DNA of 64,000 bases from the NCBI GenBank assembly GCA_014204635.1, contig JACHLS010000001.1:248001-312000 (forward strand), read 5' to 3'. Below the pieces are notes generated by a model. It saw only the letters and a list, made by a program, of their open reading frames with translations. It was not told where the DNA came from and searched no databases. Shown one piece after another: positions 17,078 through 26,648 of the stretch. This DNA comes from Sporosarcina luteola (lineage in GTDB: Bacteria; Bacillota; Bacilli; Bacillales_A; Planococcaceae). The stretch's first letter is position 1. Each line of letters starts with the position of its first letter. The position numbers were made by a program, and so were the translations under genes.

Positions 17078-17818
17078 ATGAGTGATAAGGAAATGGCTAT
17101 CGATTGCTGTTTGCTGGCCGGCCGTCTCATGATGGAGGCGGGAGCCGAGACGTACCGGGTAGAAGATACGATGGACCGCATGGCGAAGACGCAGGAGTTA
17201 GCCGCCATCCATAGTTTTGTCACTCCGACGGGCATTATTCTTTCTCCAGGAAGTCCACATCATACGAAGCTCATCCGAATTACAAATCGCTCTACGGATC
17301 TAGAAAAAATTGCATTGGTGAACGCGATCTCCCGCAGGTTATCTACAGGGGAATATACATTGGAGCAGGCCTATGAACGGTTGAAAGAGATTCAGAAAGC
17401 GAATGTCATGTTTCCGCTTTGGCTTCAAATTGTTGCTGCAGGAGTTGCCAGCGGCTCCTTCCTCATGTTGTTTAACGGCTTGTGGCAGGACGTAGCGGCG
17501 GCTGTCGTGGCAGGAGGCATCGGCTTCATTGTCGTGACATTCTTTCAAGAATTGACGAATGTAAAGTTCTTTGCGGAATTTGTTTCTGCCTTGGCTGTTG
17601 CATTAGTCGCCTTTTTTGCGATCCAGATGGGGATTGGCATTGAGCTGGATAAGATCATTATCGGCGGTGTCATGCCTCTCGTACCGGGACTGCTCATCAC
17701 AAATGCAGTGCGGGATCTGATGGCGGGGCATTTCATGTCGGGTCTGTCGAAAGGGGCAGAAGCGTTTCTTACGGCGTTTGCTATTGGTGCGGGTGTCGCA
17801 CTCGTATTATCTTTCTAA
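17078..17818 (+). CDS. Threonine/serine exporter ThrE-family N-terminal half (YjjP-like)
   Basis: 246-residue protein. The N-terminal cytoplasmic domain has the family pattern CLLAGRLMMEAGAETYRVEDT and VTPTGIILS; the rest is about five membrane segments including GGVMPLVPGLLITNAVRDL. This is the DUF1212/YjjP half of the ThrE exporter, which in many bacteria is split in two; the other half is the next gene, 17 nt on. Together they are expected to export threonine, serine or, as in E. coli YjjPB, succinate. ATG 17078 is placed after AGGGGAGTGAG; the open frame extends to 17015 without support. Confidence 0.88.
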   Translation: MSDKEMAIDCCLLAGRLMMEAGAETYRVEDTMDRMAKTQELAAIHSFVTPTGIILSPGSPHHTKLIRITNRSTDLEKIALVNAISRRLSTGEYTLEQAYERLKEIQKANVMFPLWLQIVAAGVASGSFLMLFNGLWQDVAAAVVAGGIGFIVVTFFQELTNVKFFAEFVSALAVALVAFFAIQMGIGIELDKIIIGGVMPLVPGLLITNAVRDLMAGHFMSGLSKGAEAFLTAFAIGAGVALVLSF

Positions 17819-17835
17819 GTGATGAGGTGTGTTAC

Positions 17836-18285
17836 GTGACATGGATTATGCAAGCGGCACTTAGTTTTCTCGCCGCCATTGGGTTTGGCATCATTTTCAA
17901 CGCGCCGCGAAAAATGCTATTCTATTGCGGAATTGTCGGCATGGCGGGATGGTTGATTTATAGTGCGAGTGAAATGGTATCGGGGGATGCGGTCAAGGCA
18001 TCCTTTCTTGGTGCATTTGCCGTTGCACTTGTCGCCCAAATTTTCGCTAAGCGTTTCAAAACACCTATGATCGTTTTCAGTGTGGCGGGCATTATTCCGC
18101 TTGTGCCGGGAGGGATGGCATACAACGCAATGCGCCACATTGTGGAGAATGATTACACGACAGCGATTTCCTTCGCATCCAAAGCGTTTATGGTTTCCGG
18201 CGCAATTGCGATGGGACTCGTATTTGCAGAAGTGAGCATACAGCTCCTGTACCGGGGCAGGTCGAAAAGAAAGAATGCGGCCTGA
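17836..18285 (+). CDS. ThrE-family C-terminal half (YjjB-like, DUF3815)
   Basis: 149 residues, four to five membrane segments, with the family stretch GIIPLVPGGMAYNAM. Partner of the upstream YjjP-like protein; short spacing indicates one operon. GTG 17836 follows GATGAGGTG by six bases; an in-frame GTG at 17827 overlaps that ribosome site and is less likely. Confidence 0.85.
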   Translation: MTWIMQAALSFLAAIGFGIIFNAPRKMLFYCGIVGMAGWLIYSASEMVSGDAVKASFLGAFAVALVAQIFAKRFKTPMIVFSVAGIIPLVPGGMAYNAMRHIVENDYTTAISFASKAFMVSGAIAMGLVFAEVSIQLLYRGRSKRKNAA

Positions 18286-18367
18286 CGGAGAGGGGCTGCA
18301 TGCTCTTTTTTTAGTTATCTGCGATTTCTTCTATAACTCCCCACAAATTTCTCCCTCTAGCTACGCA

Positions 18368-18400
18368 ATAAAAAAACGGAGCACCCCGGCAGGCACTCCG
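18368..18400 (-). terminator. Terminator of PAS-GGDEF-EAL gene
   Basis: CGGAGTGCC / GGTGCTCCG stem with TTTTTTTATT on the minus strand. Confidence 0.75.
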
Positions 18401-18405
18401 ATGTA

Positions 18406-20058
18406 TCATTCAAATGCAATTTGCTCCTGTGTCACGGGTGTGCCGATGTAATAGCCCTGTATGGCGTCGACGCCCATTTCAATGAGCATGTCAAATTGCT
18501 CCTGTGTTTCCACACCTTCCGCTGACACAGTGAGGCCCATTGATTTGCAAAACATGATCATCCCTTCTACGAGCGGCTTCGTCTTTGGATGGGTCGTAAG
18601 GGATTGGATGAAGACTTGATCGATTTTCACCCTGGAAATCGGCAGGTTCTGCATATATCGAAAGGAAGCATAACCTGTGCCGAAATCGTCTAAAACAAAT
18701 TGAATGCCAGCATCTTGAAGCGTTTGCATTTGCCGGATAATGGATTGTTCCACTTCAGCCTGAAACGCGAATTTCTCCGTAATTTCTAAGCGCAGCCGAT
18801 TAGCCGGGCAGCCGGTATTCCGTAAAATATCCAAGATGGTATCCTTCATATCAGGCTTGCCGAATTCGCGGACGGATGAGTTGATGGATACGCAAATATT
18901 CCGCTTTTCCCTTTCCCACTTGGCAGCCAGCTTAGCGGCTTCTTCGATGACATATGCCCCGATGGCATGGATTTGACCGTTCTCTTCAGCGACCGGGATC
19001 AGCTCATCCGGCATGACATATCCGAGCTCCTCATCTTCCCAGCGGACAAGCGCCTCGTAAAGATTGATAGTGCCAGACGCGACATCATACTGCGGTTGGT
19101 AGACAACTTGCAAGTTGCGCCGGTCCAAGGCAGTCAACAGTTTTCGATCAATCAATGCGCGACGGTTCAAGCCCTTATGTGATTCTGCGGATAAGGAAGC
19201 GATGCGTCCTCCGCCGTTGTCTGTCATTTCTTTTGTGGCGGCAAGTGCGGCGGTAATAAGTTGCGTATAGGTTTGCTGATCTTCTGGATAGCGCACGATT
19301 CCTCCGCTTATGGAAAGAGGTAATGCGGTATGTTCAATATAGATGGGCTGTTCTTTCAAAAACGCCAGAAAACCTTGAATATACCAATCGCCAAAGGGTG
19401 TCAGCAGTGCAAATTGGCCTACACCAACTCGGGCGATTGGACTATCTTGAAAATAACGCTTGAGACGATTGGTGAATTCCTTGATTAAAATCCGTTCGGA
19501 GTCGTACGTCTTATGTTCTTTCAGTGTATAATAGTGATCAATCGTTATGTAAACAAATGAGAAGTGCCTCTTGCTTTCGATATATTCATTCACGAGCGTT
19601 TCCAGCCGATGGCGGCTCATAAGTCCTGTTTCAAAATCGATGAACGCAATTTCTTGCAGCTTTTCCCGCAGCTCGACGTCATCGGTCACGTCCAATTCAA
19701 GAAATGTAGCAGAGCTAAGGGTTTCTGTATTGTCCATAATCGGGATGGCGACCATTTTGACAAAATAAGAATCACCGTGTCGTGTTGTTTTTTTAGTCGT
19801 GCCGAACCAGGATTTTCCGCTTGAGAGACGGCTCCATATTTCATGAGATTGTTCTTGGCCATCTTCGTCATTCGGAAACATTTGCCAAAAGGATTTCCCT
19901 AAAATCCGTTTGGGTGTCCAGCTGCTTGTTTCTAGGAAGTTTCGGTTTACATATGTAATCAAGCCCTCGCCATCCGTACGGGTTACCATATAATACTTTT
20001 CGAGACTATCCATGATATCCGGCAATTCAAGTCTTTTGTCATTCTCGGATTTCAACAT
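18406..20058 (-). CDS. PAS-GGDEF(degenerate)-EAL protein, probable c-di-GMP phosphodiesterase
   Basis: 550 residues, soluble. PAS domain at about 15-130 (YYMVTRTDGEGLITYVN...), a diguanylate-cyclase-fold domain at about 135-290 in which the GGDEF motif has become GVGQF, so it should not make c-di-GMP, and an EAL domain from about 305. The EAL domain keeps YEALVRW, the metal-binding LEITE and DDFGTGYAS, KIDQVFI and AEGVET, so hydrolysis of c-di-GMP to pGpG is expected, with the dead GGDEF possibly a GTP sensor. ATG 20058 follows AAAGGGGACAG. The first of three c-di-GMP proteins in this window. Confidence 0.9.
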   Translation of the reverse strand: MLKSENDKRLELPDIMDSLEKYYMVTRTDGEGLITYVNRNFLETSSWTPKRILGKSFWQMFPNDEDGQEQSHEIWSRLSSGKSWFGTTKKTTRHGDSYFVKMVAIPIMDNTETLSSATFLELDVTDDVELREKLQEIAFIDFETGLMSRHRLETLVNEYIESKRHFSFVYITIDHYYTLKEHKTYDSERILIKEFTNRLKRYFQDSPIARVGVGQFALLTPFGDWYIQGFLAFLKEQPIYIEHTALPLSISGGIVRYPEDQQTYTQLITAALAATKEMTDNGGGRIASLSAESHKGLNRRALIDRKLLTALDRRNLQVVYQPQYDVASGTINLYEALVRWEDEELGYVMPDELIPVAEENGQIHAIGAYVIEEAAKLAAKWEREKRNICVSINSSVREFGKPDMKDTILDILRNTGCPANRLRLEITEKFAFQAEVEQSIIRQMQTLQDAGIQFVLDDFGTGYASFRYMQNLPISRVKIDQVFIQSLTTHPKTKPLVEGMIMFCKSMGLTVSAEGVETQEQFDMLIEMGVDAIQGYYIGTPVTQEQIAFE

Positions 20059-20185
20059 TCTGTCCCCTTTCGGATGTGTTATGTAACAAATTATTCATTT
20101 GATGTTAGTATACATCATAGTTTCGGTGAATAACTAGTCTATCTATCTGTTTGTAAATAATTAGTCAAAATGGTGGTAGTGCAAA

Positions 20186-21088
20186 ATGAGTAGATTAAAA
20201 GGCATAATTATGATCATCTCCGGCGCTGTCATGTGGGGAGCGACCGGCCCGATGATGGAATGGATTCTGTCGACGAGCGGCATGTCTATTTCCTTCATGT
20301 TGACAATCCGATTACTCATTGCAGGTTTTTTTATATTGGCCTTTTTGAGGATAAAAGGACAAGACATCTTTCGACCGATGAGGTACAAAGTCTGGTTGCG
20401 CCAAATGATCATTTTTGGGATGTTTGGCATGCTAGGCGTTCAATTCACATTTGTCGGTTCGATTCATGCGAGCAATGCGATCATTGCGACGCTATTCCAA
20501 TTTCTAGCTCCTATTTATATTATCTTCTTCGTCTCCGTTAGGCAGAAGGCGCTGCCGCCGGTGACGCAAGTGATTGGTATGGTCGTGACGATGGTTGGAC
20601 TGTTTCTTTTGTTGACGAATGGCACATTAACCGGATTTGCGTTAAGCGCCCATGCGGTAGCTTGGGGGCTCGCTGTCGGTTTCACCTTCGCCTTTTATAC
20701 ACTTTACCCAGCACGGCTGATGAGTGAATGGGGTGTCCTGTTGGTGGTGGGCTGGGGGATGTTGATAGGCGGTGCAGTGCTGTTTGCAGTGAATGTGACA
20801 AAACTAGGAGATGGGTTTGTGTATTTGACCGATTGGCGGATTGTAACCGTCTTATCGCTCGTTATTGTTGTTGGTACTGTTGCGTTCCTTCTATTTTTAG
20901 GCAGCATGAAATACATTTCCCCGGTGGAAACAAGTATCTTATCAAGCTTTGAACCGTTGACTGCCATGATCATCTCTGTCATCTGGTTTGGAAGCGTACT
21001 AGGCATGTGGCAACTGGCAGGGGCCGTAATTATGCTAGTTGGTGTAACCGGCCTTTCGGTCGCGGGAAGCAAGGCGAAGGAAGAGTAA
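20186..21088 (+). CDS. EamA/DMT family transporter
   Basis: 300-residue exporter with ten hydrophobic segments arranged as two EamA repeats; the first begins IISGAVMWGATGPMMEW, the second AHAVAWGLAVGFTFAFYTLYP, and the C-terminal ISPVETSILSSFEPLTA is typical of this family. Probably exports an amino acid or metabolite; substrate unknown. ATG 20186 follows a weak GGTGGTAG site. Confidence 0.85.
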   Translation: MSRLKGIIMIISGAVMWGATGPMMEWILSTSGMSISFMLTIRLLIAGFFILAFLRIKGQDIFRPMRYKVWLRQMIIFGMFGMLGVQFTFVGSIHASNAIIATLFQFLAPIYIIFFVSVRQKALPPVTQVIGMVVTMVGLFLLLTNGTLTGFALSAHAVAWGLAVGFTFAFYTLYPARLMSEWGVLLVVGWGMLIGGAVLFAVNVTKLGDGFVYLTDWRIVTVLSLVIVVGTVAFLLFLGSMKYISPVETSILSSFEPLTAMIISVIWFGSVLGMWQLAGAVIMLVGVTGLSVAGSKAKEE

Positions 21089-21114
21089 GTGTAAGAGGAT
21101 AAAAGCGGTTGGAG

Positions 21115-21166
21115 AGAAATTGCTGATGAAGGGTGAAGGTTCACTTATTCATTGGCAATTTTTCTT
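21115..21166 (+). terminator. Terminator after DMT gene
   Basis: Long hairpin AGAAATTGC..GATGAA / TTCATTGGCAATTTTTCT with a T tail. Confidence 0.6.
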
Positions 21167-21305
21167 ATTGGACAGGACCTTTCTTGTTTTTGAGAAATGT
21201 CAAACCATTCAAACTCCATCCTATACATGAAGAGTCTCATATGGCATAATAGGTAACAGTCGAAAAATAATTCGTAAAACGAAAGAGTTTTTGGGGGTTC
21301 GGAAA

Positions 21306-23048
21306 ATGAAGACAGTTTTTTCTTATGCGAAGCCATATAAATGGCCGATCCTCATAGCCCTTGTTCTTATGCTGATGGAATTGTCTGTTGAGCTGATTCA
21401 GCCGTTGCTCATCGCCAAAATTATTGACGATGGAATTTTGGCTTCTGATACAAGGGTCATTTGGACATGGGGAAGCGTCATGATGGGTCTTGCGTTTGTG
21501 GCGTTTATTGCAGGGGCCGTCAATTCATTTTTTGCGGCACACGCGTCGCAAAGCTTTGCGTTCGATCTTCGGCAGGCTTTGTTCAGGCAAGTGCAGGCGT
21601 TTTCTATGGCGACGTTCCTGCGGTTTCCGACATCCGGGCTGATCACCCGGCTGACAAGCGATGTGACTATGGTGCAGAATACATTGTTCATGAGCCTTCG
21701 AATCATGCTGCGCGCGCCGCTTCTCGTAATTGGAAGTTTGGTCATGGCATTTCTCGTAAACGTCAAATTGGCGATGTATCTCGTCATTGGGGCGCCGGTT
21801 TTATTCGTTTTTCTTTTCATTATGGCACGGAGAGGTGTCAAGCTGTTTGCGAAAGTACAACGTCGGTTGGATCGTGTAAACCGGGTGATTCAGGAGAACC
21901 TGCAAGCGGTCCGGCTCATCAAAGCTTATTTACGTGGTATGTATGAAGCGAGCCGCTTTTCCAAAGTGGCGGGTGCCCTTCGAACGGATACAGTCACGGC
22001 TATGCGGAATATGGAGCTCATCTTACCGGTTCTCATGTTCATCATGAACGTCAGCTTGCTTGCTGTGCTATGGTTCGGTGCGGGAGAAATTCGAAACAAT
22101 GGAGCGCAAGTTGGGGAGCTCGTGGCAATCGTCAACTATGCCATGCGGATGACTGGTGCGTTCTCGATGTTCGCGTTTATTATTGTCGCCTTCTCTCGCG
22201 CGAAAGCATCATCGGAACGGATGGAGGAAGTGCTTCTTGCCAATGAAGATTTAGAAATGCAGGGGGCGGAAAGCTCCAGTATTAAGAAACTGGATGGAGA
22301 TCTTCGGTTCGAGGACGTGTCCTTCTATTACCCTGGAAAACCGGAGCCGATTTTGGATCATGTCTCATTCCATGTATCGCCTGGAGAGAAGCTGGCGATC
22401 ATGGGGGCGACTGGATCAGGGAAATCGACTTTATTGAACCTGATCCCCCGAATTTTTGATTCGACCGGGGGGAACATTTATGTCAGCGGAGTCGAAGTGA
22501 AAGATTGGCCTATCAAGGAATTGCGTGATGCCATTGGGCTGGTTCCCCAACAGTCCATCTTATTCACCGGATCCATCTTGGATAACCTTTCATGGGGGGA
22601 TGCGGAAGCGGCGCCAGATGAATTGGAAGAAGCGGCCCGAAAAGCACAAATCCATGAATCGATCGATCTCTTTCCGAAAAAATACGAGACGCGGGTCGGG
22701 CAGAAGGGCGTCAATCTATCTGGCGGGCAGAAGCAGAGATTGTCGATCGCCCGTGCGCTAGTCAGAAAACCATCCATTCTCATTCTTGACGATAGTACAA
22801 GTGCGCTTGACGTGAAGACGGAAACGGCACTTTGGGAAGCGCTGGAAGGTGAAGATACCACTATGCTTGTCGTCACGCAAAAGATTCAAACGGCCAAAGG
22901 GGCAGATCGGATCCTTCTGCTTGATGCAGGAAAAGTTGCGGGATACGGGACACATGCTGATTTGATGAGACAGTCGGCTTTATACCGGAAAATTGCGCAA
23001 TCGCAATCGGAAGAGGAGGGGATCATCGATGCTGCGAGCAATTCGTAA
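21306..23048 (+). CDS. yfiB: ABC exporter subunit with degenerate ATP site (YfiB-like)
   Basis: 580 residues: six membrane segments (residues ~1-310) then one ATPase domain with Walker A GATGSGKSTLL, Q-loop LVPQQSILF, signature LSGGQKQR and Walker B ILILDDST. The catalytic Glu after Walker B is Asp, and the switch His is Gln (VVTQK), so this subunit contributes the degenerate site of a heterodimer. The N-terminus MKTVFSYAKPYKWPI and pairing with the next gene match YfiB/YfiC of Bacillus, multidrug-type exporters. ATG 21306 follows GGGGG by 8 nt. It overlaps the next gene by 20 nt, so translation is coupled. Confidence 0.87.
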   Translation: MKTVFSYAKPYKWPILIALVLMLMELSVELIQPLLIAKIIDDGILASDTRVIWTWGSVMMGLAFVAFIAGAVNSFFAAHASQSFAFDLRQALFRQVQAFSMATFLRFPTSGLITRLTSDVTMVQNTLFMSLRIMLRAPLLVIGSLVMAFLVNVKLAMYLVIGAPVLFVFLFIMARRGVKLFAKVQRRLDRVNRVIQENLQAVRLIKAYLRGMYEASRFSKVAGALRTDTVTAMRNMELILPVLMFIMNVSLLAVLWFGAGEIRNNGAQVGELVAIVNYAMRMTGAFSMFAFIIVAFSRAKASSERMEEVLLANEDLEMQGAESSSIKKLDGDLRFEDVSFYYPGKPEPILDHVSFHVSPGEKLAIMGATGSGKSTLLNLIPRIFDSTGGNIYVSGVEVKDWPIKELRDAIGLVPQQSILFTGSILDNLSWGDAEAAPDELEEAARKAQIHESIDLFPKKYETRVGQKGVNLSGGQKQRLSIARALVRKPSILILDDSTSALDVKTETALWEALEGEDTTMLVVTQKIQTAKGADRILLLDAGKVAGYGTHADLMRQSALYRKIAQSQSEEEGIIDAASNS

Positions 23049-24858
23049 GCCATTTGGATATGAACCAGTCCTGAAGAAAGAAGATATCAAAGGTCCGGGC
23101 AGAAAGAAGGTGGAACGGGCGAGCGACTGGAAATCGGTGTTATTTCGAATCTGGAAGCTCGTCGATGAACAGCGGGGCCTGCTGATCACCGTCCTGGCAC
23201 TTGTTTTTGTCAGCTCTGTACTCGCTTTGCTAGGTCCGCTGTTAATTGGAAAGATTATTGACCACTATATCATTCCAAAAGATTTCGATGGTCTGGGAGC
23301 TGTGATCGGCCTATTGATTGCAATTTATGCGGGGCAATCAGTTGCGCTTTATTTGCAAAGCTTCTGGATGGTAGGGATTGCACAACAGACGGTGTATCGT
23401 TTGCGGACGAATTTGTTTGAACATCTGCAAAAACTCCCTGTCACGTTTTTTGATAAACGGCAGCATGGGGAATTAATGAGCCGGGTGACAAATGATATTG
23501 AAAACGTCAGCCAGACATTGAACTCCTCGTTCATCCAAGTGTTTTCCAGTATATTGACGCTTGTTGGGACGCTAGCCGTCATGCTCTACCTTAGCCCGAT
23601 TTTGACATTGCTGACGATGGTCATCGTGCCGGTCATGTTTACGGCAATCCGGTGGATTACCAGAAGGACGGGCCTGTTGTATAAAGAACAGCAACAGGCG
23701 GTCGGAACGTTGAACGGTATGATCGAGGAAACGATATCCGGTCAGCGGATCGTGAAGGCGTTCTCACAGGAAGAACGGGTTATGGAGGAGTTTGCGGAGA
23801 AAAGCGGCAGACTTCGACGCACAGGCTTTTGGGCATTGACATACTCGGGTTTCATTCCAAAAGTGATGAACATGCTGAACAATGCCAGCTTTGCGATCGT
23901 GGCGGGCATTGGGGGATTGCTCGCACTAAAGAGCGATAGCCTTGTGACAATCGGAACCATTGTTATCTTCTCGGAATTTGCTCGCCAATTTACACGTCCG
24001 TTGAATGACTTGGCGAACCAATTCAATACAGTCCTTTCCGCAATTGCAGGAGCGGAGCGCGTGTTCCGAATTATGGATGAGCCGATCGAAAAGGATGAGG
24101 CGACAGCACATCGGGATACCGTCTTACAAGGGGATGTCGAATTCCGGGATGTCTCATTCGGCTATGCAGTCGAGACGGATGGCTATACGATACAAAACGT
24201 ATCCTTCCATGTAAAATCCGGAGAAACAGCCGCATTTGTCGGTGCGACCGGGGCGGGCAAAACGACGATTATGCAATTGCTGGCCCGTTTTTACGAAGTA
24301 AACGGAGGGCAAATTCTCATTGATGGTATACCCATAACGGAACTGCCACGCCAGACGCTGCGCAATCAAATGGCATTTGTGCTGCAAGACCCGTTTTTAT
24401 TTGAGGCGACCGTCCTGGAGAACATCCGGTATGGCCGGCTGGATGCGACAGACGAAGAGGTCATGGCGGCGGCGAAGAAGGCCAATGCCCACACATTTAT
24501 TTCCCGTTTGGAAAATGGTTATGATACGGTGTTATCCGCGGACGGCGGCGAAATCTCGCAAGGGCAGAAGCAACTGCTGTCCATCGCACGTGCTTTAGTT
24601 GCCGATCCAGTCATTCTTTTGCTGGATGAAGCGACGAGCAGCATCGACACGGTAACAGAGCTGGAAATCCAAGAAGCGCTGGAGCGGCTGATGGAAGGCC
24701 GTACTAGTTTCGTCATTGCCCACCGGCTGAATACGGTGCGAAAGGCCGACACAGTCTATGTTATGGGGCAGGGAAAGCTTATCGAGTCGGGCAGCCAGGA
24801 AGAGTTGATAGCGCGTCAAGGCGTTTATTATCAGATGCTGATGGAAGCGAAAGCATAA
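23029..24858 (+). CDS. yfiC: ABC exporter subunit with canonical ATP site (YfiC-like)
   Basis: 609 residues with a basic N-terminal stretch, six membrane segments and an ATPase domain: Walker A GATGAGKTTIM, Q-loop VLQDPFLF, Walker B ILLLDEATSSID with the catalytic Glu, and switch His in IAHRLNTV. The signature is ISQGQKQ rather than LSGGQ, as in the partner half of asymmetric exporters, so the pair has one good and one poor hydrolysis site. ATG 23029 follows AAGAGGAGGGG and lies inside the end of the upstream gene. Confidence 0.88.
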   Translation: MLRAIRKPFGYEPVLKKEDIKGPGRKKVERASDWKSVLFRIWKLVDEQRGLLITVLALVFVSSVLALLGPLLIGKIIDHYIIPKDFDGLGAVIGLLIAIYAGQSVALYLQSFWMVGIAQQTVYRLRTNLFEHLQKLPVTFFDKRQHGELMSRVTNDIENVSQTLNSSFIQVFSSILTLVGTLAVMLYLSPILTLLTMVIVPVMFTAIRWITRRTGLLYKEQQQAVGTLNGMIEETISGQRIVKAFSQEERVMEEFAEKSGRLRRTGFWALTYSGFIPKVMNMLNNASFAIVAGIGGLLALKSDSLVTIGTIVIFSEFARQFTRPLNDLANQFNTVLSAIAGAERVFRIMDEPIEKDEATAHRDTVLQGDVEFRDVSFGYAVETDGYTIQNVSFHVKSGETAAFVGATGAGKTTIMQLLARFYEVNGGQILIDGIPITELPRQTLRNQMAFVLQDPFLFEATVLENIRYGRLDATDEEVMAAAKKANAHTFISRLENGYDTVLSADGGEISQGQKQLLSIARALVADPVILLLDEATSSIDTVTELEIQEALERLMEGRTSFVIAHRLNTVRKADTVYVMGQGKLIESGSQEELIARQGVYYQMLMEAKA

Positions 24859-24860
24859 GG

Positions 24861-24903
24861 AAATCCCGAAGGTGCCAATTATCTCGCATCTTCGGGATTT
24901 TTA
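24861..24903. terminator. Terminator between yfiC and lipoprotein gene
   Basis: AAATCCCGAAGGTGC / GCATCTTCGGGATTT hairpin between convergent genes, with A and T tails on the two strands. Confidence 0.85.
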
Positions 24904-24908
24904 CTGGT

Positions 24909-25379
24909 TTACTTCACTTCTTCAATGTCAAGTTCATTGCCATCATCGAAGTCAACATCCAGATCAAATTTAGTGAAGCTATCTATGCCGTACCATTTGA
25001 GGATTTCATCCGTTGCATCTTTTTTTGATGTATCTTTTGTTAAAAGGAGCTCTTTAAAGAACGTATCCAGTTCACTCATTGCCTTTTCATCTTTCAAGTC
25101 AACACCGGTCAGTTGATTGATATAAATGGCGGTTAGTTCCTTATCCATCTTATAAGTTGCTTGAATCGCTTCTTTTCCGTCGACTTCAATTTCCAAGTCA
25201 AAGTTGTTGAACCCGTAGCCATCGCCGGTATTCATGGTCCCGCCACCCTGATCATCCATATTTTGAACGCTGTCTTCACTCGGATCCGTGCCTTGGGTAT
25301 CGCCTTTTTTATTTCCACATGCCCCCAGCATAAGGGCCACAACCATAAACAAGGTACCAAATAGTAGGATTTTCTTCAT
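24909..25379 (-). CDS. YusW-like lipoprotein
   Basis: 156 residues. Lipoprotein signal MKKILLFGTLFMVVALMLGAC with lipobox LGAC, then a Gly/Asp-rich linker and a domain starting FNNFDLEIEVDGKEAIQATY, with the pattern TGVDLKDEKAMSELDTFF and a C-terminal DLDVDFDDGNELDIEE, as in the YusW family. Anchored outside the membrane; role unknown. Ribosome site GAAGGGATGG is rather far from ATG 25379. Confidence 0.8.
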   Translation of the reverse strand: MKKILLFGTLFMVVALMLGACGNKKGDTQGTDPSEDSVQNMDDQGGGTMNTGDGYGFNNFDLEIEVDGKEAIQATYKMDKELTAIYINQLTGVDLKDEKAMSELDTFFKELLLTKDTSKKDATDEILKWYGIDSFTKFDLDVDFDDGNELDIEEVK

Positions 25380-25462
25380 TCGAGCATAACCATCCCTTCA
25401 TAATATCTGCTACTATGTAGTTTTCCTTCTTTTATGGAAATTAAACCGTGGTCTTGTCAAAC

Positions 25463-25487
25463 AAAAAAACCGGCAGGAGCCGGCTGG
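25463..25487 (-). terminator. Terminator of DUF2804 gene
   Basis: GCCGGCTCCTGCCGG followed by TTTTTTTG on the minus strand. Confidence 0.8.
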
Positions 25488-26507
25488 TTACCACTTCGCT
25501 ATATGGTCCTCTGAGCAGCCGAGCATTTGTCGGATGAGTAGGATGGACCCGTCATATAACTTGATCCGGCCATTAAAATAGCCGACAGTCTGGTGTACTT
25601 CCGTTTGGACTAATTGGACATTTGTTTTAGCCGTCCGTTCGAAGAAGGGCGTAAATGTGACGTTGACTTTATCAGAAAACCGGGTTTTAATATTCCACGG
25701 TTCCATGTAGTTAGACGGATTATAAGTAAAAAGGACATCTTCATGGATTTTGATCATCTTCCCGTCGATAAATACCGCATTCTCAGTCATCCCCGTCCCG
25801 TCTGTCCACTTGCCGCCAAAGTTAAGCCCGATCCGGCGGCCGCCGGATCGTTGCGACGCCATCGCCCAATTCCATTGGGCTTCCCTTGGCCAGATGCCAC
25901 GCCCATAATCAAGTACGGCAAAACTATAATCAGGATTGAAATCATATCGCTTGGCACCGATTTTAACAAATCCGGAAGTCGGCAAGGAATGATGTTTCGC
26001 GGTGAATTGGAAAATATCCCGACTCCGCGGGATGACCACATTTAGGGAATCATCCTGTGCGGGGTGCCCGATATGCAAGTCTGCATGCAGTACCTCGCTA
26101 TCAAAATCAGGAATAGTGACAGAAAGATGGGTTTCTCCTTGCAAATGCACCAGTTGGACCGATATTCGTTCATTCACGAACTTCACATTGCCGAGCACAT
26201 CCTTTGGCATTTTAATTTTGCGCCCAAACGGCAATGTAATCTGTTTCTCGTAAAACCGCTGTGTCTCATAATCGAGCAGATATACGAAACAGACTGCCGC
26301 ATAATCCAAATGGCTGATTGCTGCAGAAAACAAAAGATCCTCCCCGAACACACACCAATAGTTCCATTTCTTCTTTCGCATGAAATGACCCTTCAGATTG
26401 CTCTGAATGATCGGCCGGCGTGCAAACCCGATCGCTCCTGGATTCAACTGGCCTTTCCCATCACAAAGAAGCACTGGCTCCGTAATTTCCCTTTCAGCAT
26501 GCTGCAA
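25488..26507 (-). CDS. DUF2804 family protein
   Basis: 339 residues of the DUF2804 family, all-beta, probably with a lipocalin-like or AttH-like fold. Typical stretches: LNPGAIGFARRP near the N-terminus, KKWNYWCVFGEDLLFSAAI, FDYGRG-like VLDYGRGIWPREAQWNWA and IGLNFGGKWTDGTGMTENA. Function unknown. The frame opens at TTG 26522 but the GGGGGA site lies between that and TTG 26507, so the latter is chosen. It is transcribed away from the tRNA gene beside it. Confidence 0.8.
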   Translation of the reverse strand: MQHAEREITEPVLLCDGKGQLNPGAIGFARRPIIQSNLKGHFMRKKKWNYWCVFGEDLLFSAAISHLDYAAVCFVYLLDYETQRFYEKQITLPFGRKIKMPKDVLGNVKFVNERISVQLVHLQGETHLSVTIPDFDSEVLHADLHIGHPAQDDSLNVVIPRSRDIFQFTAKHHSLPTSGFVKIGAKRYDFNPDYSFAVLDYGRGIWPREAQWNWAMASQRSGGRRIGLNFGGKWTDGTGMTENAVFIDGKMIKIHEDVLFTYNPSNYMEPWNIKTRFSDKVNVTFTPFFERTAKTNVQLVQTEVHQTVGYFNGRIKLYDGSILLIRQMLGCSEDHIAKW

Positions 26508-26575
26508 GGAGATCTCCCCCAATCTATTGTCATTTTCGGATTCGTTTGCTATACTCTATATTGTATCAGATATAC

Positions 26576-26648
26576 GGGGCATTAGCTCAGCTGGGAGAGT
26601 GTCACGCTGGCAGTGTGAAGGTCACCGGTTCGAACCCGGTATGCTCCA
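26576..26648 (+). tRNA. tRNA-Ala (anticodon GGC)
   Basis: 73-nt cloverleaf: acceptor GGGGCAT / ATGCTCC with the G3-U70 wobble pair that identifies tRNA-Ala, D arm GCTC/GAGT, anticodon stem TCACG/TGTGA with loop CTGGCAG (anticodon GGC), T arm ACCGG-TTCGAAC-CCGGT, discriminator A. The 3' CCA is not encoded. The 3' end is directly followed by a terminator that is also one of two flanking repeats of a decayed island. Confidence 0.93.
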
